Source of the DNA: Nitrospirota bacterium
GTDB lineage: Bacteria > Nitrospirota > Thermodesulfovibrionia > Thermodesulfovibrionales > UBA6898
Direction of reading: 5' to 3'
DNA: 45,318 nucleotides
Assembly (NCBI GenBank): GCA_021814475.1
Contig: JAKAIE010000015.1
Coordinates: 1-45,318, forward strand
This document shows, piece by piece, positions 23,380 to 32,628 of the stretch (the stretch's first letter is position 1; each line of letters begins with the position of its first letter). The notes beneath the pieces are model-generated. The model was not told where the DNA came from, ran no database searches, and was given only the letters and a program-made list of their open reading frames with translations. The translations under genes were made by a program, and so were the position numbers.

Positions 23380-24949
23380 AGAACGGGTCTTTGTCCACCA
23401 GCGCGAGGCCCTTCCTCTGAAGTTCATCGACCTCCGAGGATTTGGTGATGATGACTGTCTTAGTGTCTCCCTGCAGGAGCCGGTCGAGCTCTGCCGGATC
23501 GCCGGCGGACTTCACCCTGTGGCCCGAATAAAAGACGATACTCGGCTTGTTTACCCTGTAGACGATCAGGTCATCCTTCTCTCCGAGATTCGCGCCGGCA
23601 TAGATACTGAACCTGTGGAGAGTTCCCTGGAGATAATTGTTTGCCGCGGGAAGCGCCCTGAAGGAGAGCAGCAGCAGGGCTGACAGCATCAGCACGGCCC
23701 CGGCCTCGTGAAAACTCTTTTTCTTCAGTGCGCCGGCCGTGTTCAGTGCCGCCCCCGCAAAGAGGATGCCGGCGAGGTACCAGATCCAGCCGGTGTCGGT
23801 CAGTCCGAAACGGGCGAGATATCTGCCCCCGGCCAGGGCCCCAACTCCCATCAGAAGCGATGCCGCGGCCATGAAGTACTTTGAAAAGACAATCTGTCTT
23901 TCCGACTGCCGGGTCATGCCGAAGGAGATCAGGATGACCGCCGCGGGGATCGCCGGCAGGATATAATTCGGCAGCTTTGTTGTAGAGAGAGAAAAGAAAA
24001 GCAGGATGCATGAAAACCAGAGAAGCGCAAAAAGACCAATAGAGTGGCGTGGCCGCGTCTGCTGTCGGGAATGCTTCAGGTCGCGCCAGGCCTCGGCGAG
24101 TCCGCCGGGGAGATACACGATCCATGGCAGGAGTCCGAGGAGCAGCACCGGCAGGTAGTAATACCAGGGGCCTTCATGGCCCGATATAACGCCGGTGAAG
24201 CGCCTGAAGTGGTGCTTGATGAAGAACTGGTCGATGAACTCCCTGCCGTTGGCCGCGGTCTCGGCAGCGTACCAGGGACCCGAGATGAGAAGAAACAGGG
24301 CTGTCCCGCCCGGACTGACTATCTTTCCGAGGCCACCCACGCCCTCCGTGACGAGCAGGTAGAGCCCGGCGATGCCGAACGGGAAGATGATCCCGATAAG
24401 CCCCTTCGTCAGGAAGGCCAGGGAAGAAAAGCTGTAGAATCCATATCGCCAGAGCCTGGCGCGCCTGTCGCTTGCTGAGGCGTACTGAAGCGAACGGTAA
24501 AACGAAAGCAGGGAAAACGTGATGAAGAGCGTGAGCGTCATGTCCGTGACTGCCGCGTGGGAATACATGACAAAATAAAGAGACAGGAGAAATGCCCCGA
24601 CCGCATACGAGGCCTGTCCCGCATCCGTTTCCCTCTTCATGAAGGTGAAGAGTCCGATGCAGAGGAGGACTCCCGCCAGGGCCGAAGGGAACCTCGCGCC
24701 GAATTCATTTATGCCGAAGGTCTTGTAGGAGGCCGCCATCAGCCAGTAGAAAAAAATGGGCTTGTCGTACCGGTTGACGCCGTTATAGGTCGGGGTAAGC
24801 CAGTCGCCGCTTGTGACCATTTCCTTCGTCGCCTCTGCAAAGACCGCCTCGTCGACGTCGAAGAGAGTCCAGGCCCCGAGCCTGAAGAAGGAGACCGTCA
24901 GAACAATGACGAGCAGAACCGGGAGGTAATAAGATCTGATTTGGGGCAT
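23357..24949 (-). CDS. ArnT-like lipid-linked glycosyltransferase (GT39/GT83)
   Basis: The 530-residue protein has a dozen predicted membrane helices and the catalytic first periplasmic loop LGAWTLFDVDEAVFAEATKE, with the acidic DVDE motif of PMT/ArnT enzymes, then VNRYDKPIFFYWLM. A short soluble C-terminal domain follows. Such enzymes move a sugar from undecaprenyl phosphate to lipid A or another periplasmic acceptor. ATG 24949 (MPQIRSYYL) fits the first helix; the longer TTG start at 25030 adds a hydrophilic, poorly conserved tail. Confidence 0.88.
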   Translation of the reverse strand: MPQIRSYYLPVLLVIVLTVSFFRLGAWTLFDVDEAVFAEATKEMVTSGDWLTPTYNGVNRYDKPIFFYWLMAASYKTFGINEFGARFPSALAGVLLCIGLFTFMKRETDAGQASYAVGAFLLSLYFVMYSHAAVTDMTLTLFITFSLLSFYRSLQYASASDRRARLWRYGFYSFSSLAFLTKGLIGIIFPFGIAGLYLLVTEGVGGLGKIVSPGGTALFLLISGPWYAAETAANGREFIDQFFIKHHFRRFTGVISGHEGPWYYYLPVLLLGLLPWIVYLPGGLAEAWRDLKHSRQQTRPRHSIGLFALLWFSCILLFFSLSTTKLPNYILPAIPAAVILISFGMTRQSERQIVFSKYFMAAASLLMGVGALAGGRYLARFGLTDTGWIWYLAGILFAGAALNTAGALKKKSFHEAGAVLMLSALLLLSFRALPAANNYLQGTLHRFSIYAGANLGEKDDLIVYRVNKPSIVFYSGHRVKSAGDPAELDRLLQGDTKTVIITKSSEVDELQRKGLALVDKDPFYALLERK

Positions 24950-25042
24950 ATGAACCGGATATCCTAATAGCGTATCTTCAGAAATAACCCTGTCTCGAAC
25001 AGGTTTTACTATAACATAGCGGTCTTCCAATTATCCCGCGTT

Positions 25043-25858
25043 TCAGTGTGACGTCTTTCGCGTCCGTCCTCCTTCCTCCCGGCTCCATGTTTTATAGGCC
25101 CCGGCAAAGTCCGCGGAGGTTATGAATACGGCGTGCCCCTTCAGCCATGTCAGATACCTGCCCAGCTTCCCCAGCATTTTATCGCCGCTCAGACGCCTCA
25201 CATAGAACGGCAGTCGCCAGTCGCTCAGGTCGGAGAATTCCCAAGGATGGAAGAATATATTGAGGTATCCGTCAGTGCGCAGTGTCCACCTGGTCATCGC
25301 CCTGAACAGCCAGAGGGGACTGTTTTTGAAGCTCAGCCAGAAGAACGGGTACCGGATGACAGGGCTCGCCGATATAGGCAAGTTCAGCAGGTCCCCGGTA
25401 AAATACGGCAGTCGCGGACTGAAAAGGTGCATGTAGCGGCCGGGGAGCCAGATGGGGTTCTCCGACGAATTGTACCGATACCCGGCCGCGAGCACTTCAC
25501 GGCTGTCGATCTTCCCGAACCTCGGCATCCTGAATCCGCGGACCTCCCCTCCTGTCAATGCTTCCAGTTCAGTGCGCGACCTCAGAAGATCGCCAGGGGA
25601 GAATCCGGAATGGGAGAGGCCATGGGAGGCTATTTCATGCCTGGCCGCCATCCGGGAAAGCAGGTCCCCCTGTTCCCTGGCAAAATGCACCGTTGTATAG
25701 CATGTGCAGGAGATATCCAGTCTGTCGAGAAGGTCCAGCACCCGCACGAGCCCTTCGGAGGAGACCCTGATCCTGTCATCTGGCCCCACCAGCTGTCCGT
25801 ATTCTTCAGGGATGTCGAACTCCTCGACGTCGAGACTGAGCAGTACCTGCCTAATCAT
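25043..25858 (-). CDS. NodB-type polysaccharide deacetylase
   Basis: The 271-residue protein begins VLLSLDVEEFD (NodB motif 1 with the DVEEFD acid pair), has HEIASHGLSHSGFSP (motif 2, HxxSH zinc ligands, residues about 74-88), VRGFRMPRFGKID (motif 3, R-x-P) and IFFHPWEF (motif 5). It resembles the PEP-CTERM/DUF3473-type deacetylases. In this operon it could deacetylate or deformylate an undecaprenyl-phosphate-linked aminosugar, as ArnD does. Its first bases overlap the end of the GT2 gene. Confidence 0.9.
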   Translation of the reverse strand: MIRQVLLSLDVEEFDIPEEYGQLVGPDDRIRVSSEGLVRVLDLLDRLDISCTCYTTVHFAREQGDLLSRMAARHEIASHGLSHSGFSPGDLLRSRTELEALTGGEVRGFRMPRFGKIDSREVLAAGYRYNSSENPIWLPGRYMHLFSPRLPYFTGDLLNLPISASPVIRYPFFWLSFKNSPLWLFRAMTRWTLRTDGYLNIFFHPWEFSDLSDWRLPFYVRRLSGDKMLGKLGRYLTWLKGHAVFITSADFAGAYKTWSREEGGRTRKTSH

Positions 25859-26585
25859 ACCGGCCCGAGAGGTCCTTGAGCCGTATAAGCAGCAGTTCAG
25901 AGAACATGATCGCTGAATCCCTTATGAGCTTCAGCTTGCCTTTTTTATAAAAATGGTCATCGCTGACATGGGCGGGTATTTCCGTCACCCGCATCCCGTA
26001 TTTTTTCGCCAGAAAGAGTATCTCTGCATCGCAGCCAAATCCCTCGATGCCGGATTTCCCGAAAAGCCGCCGTGCCGCCTGCAGGCGGAACCCCTTGATC
26101 CCCGCCTGCGTGTCCCTGTAGGGCAGCCCGAGGATCAGCCTGACGAGCCGGTTGAACGCCTCTCCCATGATATGCCTTCTGAGGGAAGGTCTCAGGCGTG
26201 ACGGGGTGAGTCTGCGCGAGCCGATCGCCACGTCGCTGCTCCCCAGCGCCTCTTCGATTAGGGGGAGGTGGTCGAGGGAGTATGCCAGGTCGGCATCGAG
26301 TATGCACAGCGCATCCGCCTCAACCTGTCCTGCCCCTGTCCTGATCGCGGCCCATTTGCCCCTGTTCCGGTTGCAGTGAAAACTCGTGATACTGCCGACA
26401 TTCTGCAGCCTGATAGCCTCCCTGAGCGCTTCGTCCGTGCCGTCGCCCGAACCGTCATCCACGAACAGGAAGCGATAGCGAGGGTTCTGCTGCGCAAAGA
26501 TACCGACTGCCCTGACCGTCGCCCCGACGGAACGGCGCTCGTTGAATATGGGCATTATCACGGCCACGCTGCGGATCTGCTGCAT
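25851..26585 (-). CDS. DPM1/ArnC-like GT2 glycosyltransferase
   Basis: The 244-residue GT-A enzyme has VAVIMPIFNERRSVGATVRA, FLFVDDGSGDGTDEAL, the DXD-containing ALCILDADLAYSLDHLP, and YRDTQAGIKGFRLQAARRLF typical of dolichol- or undecaprenyl-phosphate glycosyltransferases. No C-terminal membrane helices are present. AGAGGA lies nine bases before ATG 26585; an in-frame ATG at 26609 overlaps the preceding stop (ATGA) and is an equally plausible start. It would load a sugar onto undecaprenyl phosphate for the ArnT-like enzyme. Confidence 0.9.
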   Translation of the reverse strand: MQQIRSVAVIMPIFNERRSVGATVRAVGIFAQQNPRYRFLFVDDGSGDGTDEALREAIRLQNVGSITSFHCNRNRGKWAAIRTGAGQVEADALCILDADLAYSLDHLPLIEEALGSSDVAIGSRRLTPSRLRPSLRRHIMGEAFNRLVRLILGLPYRDTQAGIKGFRLQAARRLFGKSGIEGFGCDAEILFLAKKYGMRVTEIPAHVSDDHFYKKGKLKLIRDSAIMFSELLLIRLKDLSGRYD

Positions 26586-26605
26586 TGTCCGGGGTCCTCT
26601 GTTGT

Positions 26606-28009
26606 TCATGTCCCGGCCGAGGCCTGCAGATCCCGGGAACCGCGAGGCGACTTTCTCAGGAGGGCGATGCATCCGGCCCATAACAGGAGCGTGCTCAGAA
26701 GCACCAGACCGAAGTCGCGGAGGAACCAGAGGGCGCCCCCGATCGAGGTGAGGACATGGCTCGTGAAGACGCACAGAAAAAGGCCGGCCCATTGACGGGA
26801 CATGGAAGGATACGGGTAGCGGTCCCAGAGTACGGCAAGCAGAACCGTGATGAGGGGAAGCGCCATAGATACGTAATGGGGGTGAAACACCGGGCTGCCC
26901 GTCATCATCAGAAGGATCAGGGCCCCGAAGAACAGTGCCTCGCGCGAGGCGGCGCCTGCAGTGGCCTCCTGTCGCCACGGCCCCCGCGTCCACCCCGCGG
27001 CGAGCAGGGTGACAAGACTAAGGACCGCTGCCAGCGCCCAGTGGGCCGCGTGAACAGCCGGCGAGGCGGCCTTAGGGCGGGGGTTTTCAAACGGGTGCAG
27101 AAGGTTGTGCATGACCACCATCGGGGAATTGCTGTCCGTGCTTGTGATCCCTGTGAGTTCGGTGCCGCGGCTCCCTTCCGCGCTGCCGGTGACGCCTGCG
27201 ACAAGGGTCTCCTGATAAAAGGACTGATATGCGTCGAGTGTCTTTTGAGGTCCGAGGAACAGGAGGGGAACTGCCGCCAGTCCCAGCGCCAGGCCGGTCA
27301 GGCTGCCCCCGGTCATCCGCAGGTCACGCCGCCAGGCAGGAAAAAGAAGCAGAAAGGCTGGGATTATCTTGATGCAGATGGACGCCGCCAGCCACAGGCC
27401 CGCACGGTAACGTCTGCCCCGGATGAGGGCGGCTGCCGCGCCGCAGAGCAGCCACGCGATGACGAGACCTACCTGCCCCCGCATCTGGGATCTTCCTATG
27501 GCCGGCAGGAGGATCAGGAGAGGCATTATCCTCAAGGCCCACCAGCGCTGGCAAAAACGGGGAAGGGCGCGGACTGCGGGGTTCGGGGAGTCCTCCTCCA
27601 GGGCTGTGGCGAGGTTATGCACACCCGCGATTCCGAGGAGCATCGTCAGTATATACCAGAGGCCGACAGAGACCGCAAAGGGGATATGCCATACCTGACG
27701 CTGCCAGGAAGGGGGTTCGGCCAGCGGGGTCATGAGTAAGGCAAACAGGGGAGGGTAGACATAATGCCAGCCGCTTTCGTCTGTGGTGGAGTAGAGGTCC
27801 TCTCCGGCGCGTGCCGACCATGCCGCCCTCACGTACACCTTCAGGTCGGTCTTCCTGGTGTTTTGCAGCGCTCCCCGCAGTTCGACGATCCCGCCGAAGA
27901 TGAGCGCGAAGAGTAGGAGTGTCAGTATCCCGGTCCTCTGAAGCCCGTTTAAGGGTTCGAAGGCTGACGCGGATCTTGGTATTGGAGGATATTTGTTGAA
28001 TAGGGTCAC
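26606..28009 (-). CDS. GT87/DUF2029 family membrane glycosyltransferase
   Basis: The 467-residue protein is highly hydrophobic with about ten helices and the mannosyltransferase-like first loop TDLKVYVRAAWSARAGEDLY, then GWHYVYPPLFALLMTPLAEP, as in the GT87 (DUF2029) family that uses polyprenyl-phosphate sugars. GTG 28009 is the start; an extended -10 promoter lies about 35 bases upstream. First gene of the minus-strand operon that continues with GT2, deacetylase, ArnT-like transferase and PAP2 phosphatase. Confidence 0.85.
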   Translation of the reverse strand: MTLFNKYPPIPRSASAFEPLNGLQRTGILTLLLFALIFGGIVELRGALQNTRKTDLKVYVRAAWSARAGEDLYSTTDESGWHYVYPPLFALLMTPLAEPPSWQRQVWHIPFAVSVGLWYILTMLLGIAGVHNLATALEEDSPNPAVRALPRFCQRWWALRIMPLLILLPAIGRSQMRGQVGLVIAWLLCGAAAALIRGRRYRAGLWLAASICIKIIPAFLLLFPAWRRDLRMTGGSLTGLALGLAAVPLLFLGPQKTLDAYQSFYQETLVAGVTGSAEGSRGTELTGITSTDSNSPMVVMHNLLHPFENPRPKAASPAVHAAHWALAAVLSLVTLLAAGWTRGPWRQEATAGAASREALFFGALILLMMTGSPVFHPHYVSMALPLITVLLAVLWDRYPYPSMSRQWAGLFLCVFTSHVLTSIGGALWFLRDFGLVLLSTLLLWAGCIALLRKSPRGSRDLQASAGT

Positions 28010-28042
28010 TGTTTCGCCGGGTTCCCGTTTGAAATCTTCGGT

Positions 28043-28051
28043 ATTATACCA
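28043..28051 (-). promoter_or_regulatory. Extended -10 promoter of the glycolipid operon
   Basis: On the minus strand TGGTATAAT combines the TGn extension with a perfect -10. A -35 box is poor, which is usual for extended -10 promoters. Expected start is about 25-30 bases upstream of GTG 28009. Confidence 0.55.
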
Positions 28052-28158
28052 CAGGCATCAGGTTATTGATCCCGGAGACCTGCTGCCGTGAAACCTGCTG
28101 CTGATCCGGCGCTGTTTGCAGTACAATAGGGTATTAACCGCAAAGGAGAAGACATGTC

Positions 28159-31100
28159 ATGCATAAATGCGCCAGACTGCTTATCATACTTGCTATGCTG
28201 CTGTTTCCCGTAATCTCGTCGGCCCTGGAGGGTCTGCCTGAACATGACCTGCGCGTGAGGTTCGATACTGAGCACCACACTATGTCCGGGGTTTCGAAGA
28301 TAACCGTGCCCGCGGGCAGGGAACTGACCGTCAGCCTTTCGGGCCTGTCCGTCAGGACAGCGGAGCTGGACGGACGCCCTCTGCCGGTCGATCAGTCGAA
28401 ACAGGTTGTGGCTGTCGCCGCTGTGAAGGATGTCAGGATTCTGCGTATCGAATACACGGTTTCCGGCAACGGGGCCGGAGAAAGCCACCAACCCGCTGCC
28501 GGCAGTTCCGGCAATCCCGGTGTGGTGCAGGGAAACCTTATCAGTTCCGTGGGCATTGTCCTGACCGGCGCGTGGTATCCGTCAATCAGCGGCCTTTCGC
28601 ACTTTGCCCTTACGGCGACAGTCCCCAAAGACTTTGAGGCGGTCTCGGAGGCCGATGAGATCGTGGCGGATGAGGCGCCTTCCGGGGAGCGGCTCTTTTC
28701 TTTCCGGTTCCCGCATCCAGTCATGGGCATTAACTTTATTGCGGGCCGGTATACCGTCACCAGGATGACCCACAACGGCATCGACATCTATACCTATTTC
28801 CTGCCCGAGGACGAAGGGCTTGCGCGTTCCTATAGCGACCATACAAAAAAGTACCTCGATCTCTACGGGGGCATGCTGATGAAATATCCGTACAGGAGAT
28901 TCTCTGTCGTCGAAAACCTACTCCCGACCGGCTATTCGATGCCGACCTTCACCCTCCTTGGGCAGGAGGTGGTCAGGCTGCCGTTTATCGTAGAGACGTC
29001 TCTCGGCCATGAGATCCTCCATCAGTGGTTCGGAAACGGCGTCTATGTCGACTACACCGGGGGCAACTGGTCCGAAGGCCTCGTCACCTATATGGCCGAT
29101 CATCTCTACGAGGAACAGAAGGGTGAGGGGAGTGCGTACCGCAAGCAGATGCTGACCGCCTTCCGCAGCGCGGTCAGCGGGGCGAGCGATTTCCCCCTCT
29201 CTGCCTTTTCTGCGAGGACCGACAGGGCGTCCGCCGCGATAGGCTACCAGAAGGCGGCGATGGTCTTTCACATGCTCCGGAGGCTCCTCGGGGATGACCT
29301 GTTCTATAAGGGCCTTAAGACCTTCGCATCAGAAAACCTTTTCAGGCCCGCGTCGTGGACCACTCTACGGTCTGTTTTTGAAACTGTTTCACACAAGGAT
29401 CTTGGATGGTTTTTCAGCCAGTGGGTGGAGGCGAAGGGGATCGCCGACCTGGATATCCGGAATGCGGCGGCGGCCTACCGCGGGGCAAAGACGCTCGTTA
29501 CGTTCGATCTCCTTCAAAAGGGGCACGCATACCGTATGGTGGTCCCGGTCTCGGTGAAGACCAGGGAAGGGGTGGTGCGTCAGACCGTGAACATCGGAAA
29601 GTCCATGGAGCATATCCGCCTGGAGATTGAGGGTTCTCCGGTCGAACTGGTCGTCGACGGAGACAATGATCTCTTCAGGAAGCTGACCGAGGCCGAATAT
29701 CCCCCTGTCCTTTCACGGCTGTTTGATGACCCGGGGAAGACGGCGATCATGCCGGCGGGAAGGGAGAAGGCATACGAGGAGGTGAAGGGTGTCCTAGGGA
29801 GAGAAGGATTTGCCATCGTCAGGGAGCAGGATGTCTCCCCGGATACCCTCACCAGATCTTCGCTCCTCCTGCTCGGGCCCGGAAATGCGGTCGCAGAGAG
29901 ACTCTTCGGTTTCCTCCCGAAAAAGGAGGGAGCCCTGTCGGCCGTTGCAAGGAGCAACCCTTTTGCCCGTGACAGGGTGGTCGTTCTCATGGACAGTGAT
30001 AGTCCGGCGGATGTCCTGAGGTATCTCCCCCGCCTCATGCACTACGGCAGATACTCTGCGGTCGCCTTCGAAAAAGGCAAAAACATCATGAAAGAGACTT
30101 CGGGGACTGCCTCGGGGATACGTGAAGGACTGGACCTGTCGGTTTCCGGGGTCGAGACGAGGCGGATGTTCGATCTCCCGGAGATCATCAACAGGGTCAG
30201 CGACAAAAAGATCGTGTACATCGGCGAGATCCACGATCAGTTCGCGCATCACCGGATCGAGTTCGAGATCATCCGGGCACTTCACAGGAAAAACGGAAAG
30301 ATCGCGATAGGCATGGAGATGTTCCAGCGTCCTTTCCAGAGGTTTCTGGACGCATATATCGACGGCAGTATCAGCGAGAAGGAGATGCTGAAGAAGACGG
30401 AATACTTCAAAAGATGGGGGTTCGACTATAACTTCTACCGGGAGATCATGCTCTATGCGCGTGAACACCGGATACCGGTCGTTGCCCTGAATATACCGAG
30501 GGAGATCGTGGAGAAGGTCGCCGGGAAGGGCATCTACGGGCTTACGAAAGATGAACTGAGCGATATCCCCCCTGACATGGACCTGTCGGATGCCTCATAC
30601 CGGAAGAGGCTGAGGGGGTTTTTCCATGACCACAGCGGCAGTGCCGAAAAGAATTTCGACTTCTTTTTTCAGGCGCAGGTGCTCTGGGACGAGACGATGG
30701 CTCACAGCCTGAATGCCTTTCTCCGCAGGCACCCGGACTACCAGTTTGTCGTGGTCGCCGGCGGGGGCCATATGGCCTTTGATTCAGGCATCCCCGCCCG
30801 GGCACACAGGCTGAACGGTCTGGACTTCTCGGTCGTGCTCAACGGCATTGACCCGGAAAAACAGATTGCCGACTACGTCCTGCTCCCGGAACCGCTGCCG
30901 TACCTGCAGTCTCCCCGCCTGATGGTGCAGTTTGCGGAGGACGAAAAGGCACTGAGGATCACGGATTTCCCTCCGGGGAGCATCTCTGAAAAGGCAGGCC
31001 TCAGAAAGGGAGACGTCATCCTGTCAATCGACGGGGCGCCGATGAAGGCGATCGATGACGTGAAGATCTGCCTCCTGGACAAAAAACAGGGGGATACCCT

Positions 31101-31170
31101 TGCGGTCAGGGTCCTGCGGCGCAGGCTCTTCCTGTGGGAGGAGAAGTTGACCTTTGAGGTGACGCTCTGA
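28159..31170 (+). CDS. Exported M1-type metallopeptidase fused to ChaN-like and PDZ domains
   Basis: The 1003-residue protein has a signal peptide (residues 1-22), an M1-like aminopeptidase region (to about 500) with zinc site GHEILHQWFGN (His284, Glu285, His288) and third ligand Glu306 in NWSEGL. The spacing from the second His is 17 residues, one less than in classical M1. A linker follows. A ChaN/DUF399 domain (about 670-890) starts KIVYIGEIHDQFAHHR and includes AIGMEMFQRPFQRFLD and VVVAGGGHMAF. A PDZ-like domain (about 918-1003) contains ISEKAGLRKGDVILSI. ChaN-type domains bind haem or act as TIKI-like proteases. The combination suggests a periplasmic or surface protease. AAGGAGAAG precedes ATG 28159. 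Confidence 0.88.
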   Translation: MHKCARLLIILAMLLFPVISSALEGLPEHDLRVRFDTEHHTMSGVSKITVPAGRELTVSLSGLSVRTAELDGRPLPVDQSKQVVAVAAVKDVRILRIEYTVSGNGAGESHQPAAGSSGNPGVVQGNLISSVGIVLTGAWYPSISGLSHFALTATVPKDFEAVSEADEIVADEAPSGERLFSFRFPHPVMGINFIAGRYTVTRMTHNGIDIYTYFLPEDEGLARSYSDHTKKYLDLYGGMLMKYPYRRFSVVENLLPTGYSMPTFTLLGQEVVRLPFIVETSLGHEILHQWFGNGVYVDYTGGNWSEGLVTYMADHLYEEQKGEGSAYRKQMLTAFRSAVSGASDFPLSAFSARTDRASAAIGYQKAAMVFHMLRRLLGDDLFYKGLKTFASENLFRPASWTTLRSVFETVSHKDLGWFFSQWVEAKGIADLDIRNAAAAYRGAKTLVTFDLLQKGHAYRMVVPVSVKTREGVVRQTVNIGKSMEHIRLEIEGSPVELVVDGDNDLFRKLTEAEYPPVLSRLFDDPGKTAIMPAGREKAYEEVKGVLGREGFAIVREQDVSPDTLTRSSLLLLGPGNAVAERLFGFLPKKEGALSAVARSNPFARDRVVVLMDSDSPADVLRYLPRLMHYGRYSAVAFEKGKNIMKETSGTASGIREGLDLSVSGVETRRMFDLPEIINRVSDKKIVYIGEIHDQFAHHRIEFEIIRALHRKNGKIAIGMEMFQRPFQRFLDAYIDGSISEKEMLKKTEYFKRWGFDYNFYREIMLYAREHRIPVVALNIPREIVEKVAGKGIYGLTKDELSDIPPDMDLSDASYRKRLRGFFHDHSGSAEKNFDFFFQAQVLWDETMAHSLNAFLRRHPDYQFVVVAGGGHMAFDSGIPARAHRLNGLDFSVVLNGIDPEKQIADYVLLPEPLPYLQSPRLMVQFAEDEKALRITDFPPGSISEKAGLRKGDVILSIDGAPMKAIDDVKICLLDKKQGDTLAVRVLRRRLFLWEEKLTFEVTL

Positions 31171-31236
31171 ATAGCCGGGGGAGATAACAAGAACCATTCC
31201 AGGTCACCGAAACCCTTTAGAGGACATTTTGGGGAT

Positions 31237-31267
31237 AAAAAAAAGGGCTCTTGCGAGCCCTTTTTTT
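31237..31267. terminator. Bidirectional intrinsic terminator
   Basis: GGGCTC (31245-31250), loop TTGC, GAGCCC (31255-31260), flanked by eight A on the left and seven T on the right. It ends both the M1-ChaN gene and the convergent small lipoprotein gene. Confidence 0.93.
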
Positions 31268-31289
31268 GTGTAACTTTCGGATGTCCGAA

Positions 31290-31508
31290 TTACTTCTTCG
31301 GAGCGTCAGCCGGAGCCGGAGCAGCCGGGGCCTCAGGAGCCTTCGGAGCCTCGGTACCTGCCGGAGCAGGGGCCGGAGCAGGGGCCGGAGCAGAAGCAGC
31401 CGGAGCCTCAGGAGCCTTCGGAGCCTCTTCCTTCTTCGCGCAGCCTACCGCGAGAACGAGAGAAAGCACCATCACAACAGCAATCATAAGTGCGAATATC
31501 TTCTTCAT
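31290..31508 (-). CDS. Small Ala/Pro-rich lipoprotein
   Basis: The 72-residue protein begins MKKIFALMIAVVMVLSLVLA followed by VGC, a signal peptide with a lipobox-like end, so it is probably lipid-anchored. The mature part is a low-complexity chain of PKAPEAPA and PAPAPAPA units, an extended spacer-like peptide with charged ends. AGGAGGTG lies ten bases before ATG 31508, a strong promoter is upstream and a strong terminator behind, so it is likely abundant. Function unknown. Confidence 0.75.
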   Translation of the reverse strand: MKKIFALMIAVVMVLSLVLAVGCAKKEEAPKAPEAPAASAPAPAPAPAPAGTEAPKAPEAPAAPAPADAPKK

Positions 31509-31582
31509 TAGTGTACACACCTCCTTTCACGTGAAATTAACCTAACCCGTACGACATAACAATACAATCGAAAAGTGTTGAA

Positions 31583-31612
31583 ATATTAAAACTATAAACC
31601 GTGTAATGTCAA
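31583..31612 (-). promoter_or_regulatory. Promoter of the small lipoprotein gene
   Basis: On the minus strand a perfect TTGACA (31612-31607), 18-base spacer and TAATAT (31588-31583) in a very AT-rich stretch, about 75 bases before the start codon. Confidence 0.65.
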
Positions 31613-31782
31613 TCATATAATGATATGACCCCGAAGTCAACCGGTTCCAAAAGCTATTATTTAGCACGTCCCGTGCCAGACTGAAACACACGTTTAAAGG
31701 TGCCTGAGGCCTGTGCGGGTTTACCTTTGCGAGAATTTGTTTCCCAATAGGGGAACGGGGTCGCGTCTCCGGCAGTGTCTGC

Positions 31783-31812
31783 TTGTCACGCGGTCTTCCT
31801 CCGTTCTATAAT
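31783..31812 (+). promoter_or_regulatory. Promoter of thiD, leaderless
   Basis: TTGTCA (31783-31788), an 18-base spacer and TATAAT (31807-31812) lie six bases before ATG 31819. No ribosome-binding site is present, so the message should start at the ATG. Confidence 0.75.
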
Positions 31813-31818
31813 TCAGCC

Positions 31819-32628
31819 ATGCACACAGCCCGTGAACTTCCCTCAAACAAGTCCATAGATAAAAAGGTCGCAGTCGCGCTTACCATTGCCGGCAGTGATC
31901 CATCCGGGGGGGCCGGGATCCAGGCGGACCTGAAGGTCTTCGGCGCGTTTCGCGTCTACGGCCTGTCGGTCGTCTCTGCCCTGACAGCACAGAACTCCCG
32001 GGAGGTGAAGGCTGTCAGCCCGGTCGATTCCGGGTTTCTCAAAAAGCAGCTCTCTGTCCTGCTGGCGGACTTGAAGCCGGATGCGCTCAAGACCGGCATG
32101 CTGTACAGCGCGGCCAACATCGAGGCCGTTGCCTCTGTCATAATAAAAAACAGGCTTTCCAACGCCGTTGTCGATCCTGTGCTGATCTCCTCATCTGGCA
32201 GGAGGCTCTCCTCGCCGGGGGTCGTCGCCGCGTTCAGGAAACACCTTCTGCCGCTCAGCACGGTGGTGACGCCGAATATGCACGAGGCCTCTGCGCTCGC
32301 AGGTATTGAGGTCAGCACCATGGAAGATATGAAGGAGGCCGCCCGTATCCTCCGGAACCTCGGTGCAAGGAACGTGATCATTACCGGAGGGCACCTCGAC
32401 AGGACCGCAGCCGATGTCTTTTATGACGGGGAGTTCAGGATACTGAGAGACAGGAAAATGGCGGGCGAATATCATGGCACGGGCTGTCGCTTTTCTGCTG
32501 CGATCGCGGCCCTTCTTGCAAAGGGAAGCAGCGCGGCCGAAGCGGCGTCACAGGCAAAGGACTTTATGCGTGAATCGCTGCAGAGCACGTTCAGTACGGG
32601 AAAGGGTATGAGGCTTTTTAATGTCTAA
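31819..32628 (+). CDS. thiD: Hydroxymethylpyrimidine/phosphomethylpyrimidine kinase
   Basis: The 269-residue protein has ThiD motifs: ALTIAGSDPSGGAGIQADLK (residues about 20-40), FRVYGLSVVSALTAQNS, DPVLISSSGRRL, VVTPNMHEASALAGI, NVIITGGH and the anion-hole HGTGCRFSAAIAALLA. It phosphorylates HMP and HMP-P for thiamine synthesis. ATG 31819 is chosen because it lies directly behind a promoter; the longer frame to 31783 would start inside the -35 box. It overlaps radA by eight bases. Confidence 0.95.
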   Translation: MHTARELPSNKSIDKKVAVALTIAGSDPSGGAGIQADLKVFGAFRVYGLSVVSALTAQNSREVKAVSPVDSGFLKKQLSVLLADLKPDALKTGMLYSAANIEAVASVIIKNRLSNAVVDPVLISSSGRRLSSPGVVAAFRKHLLPLSTVVTPNMHEASALAGIEVSTMEDMKEAARILRNLGARNVIITGGHLDRTAADVFYDGEFRILRDRKMAGEYHGTGCRFSAAIAALLAKGSSAAEAASQAKDFMRESLQSTFSTGKGMRLFNV

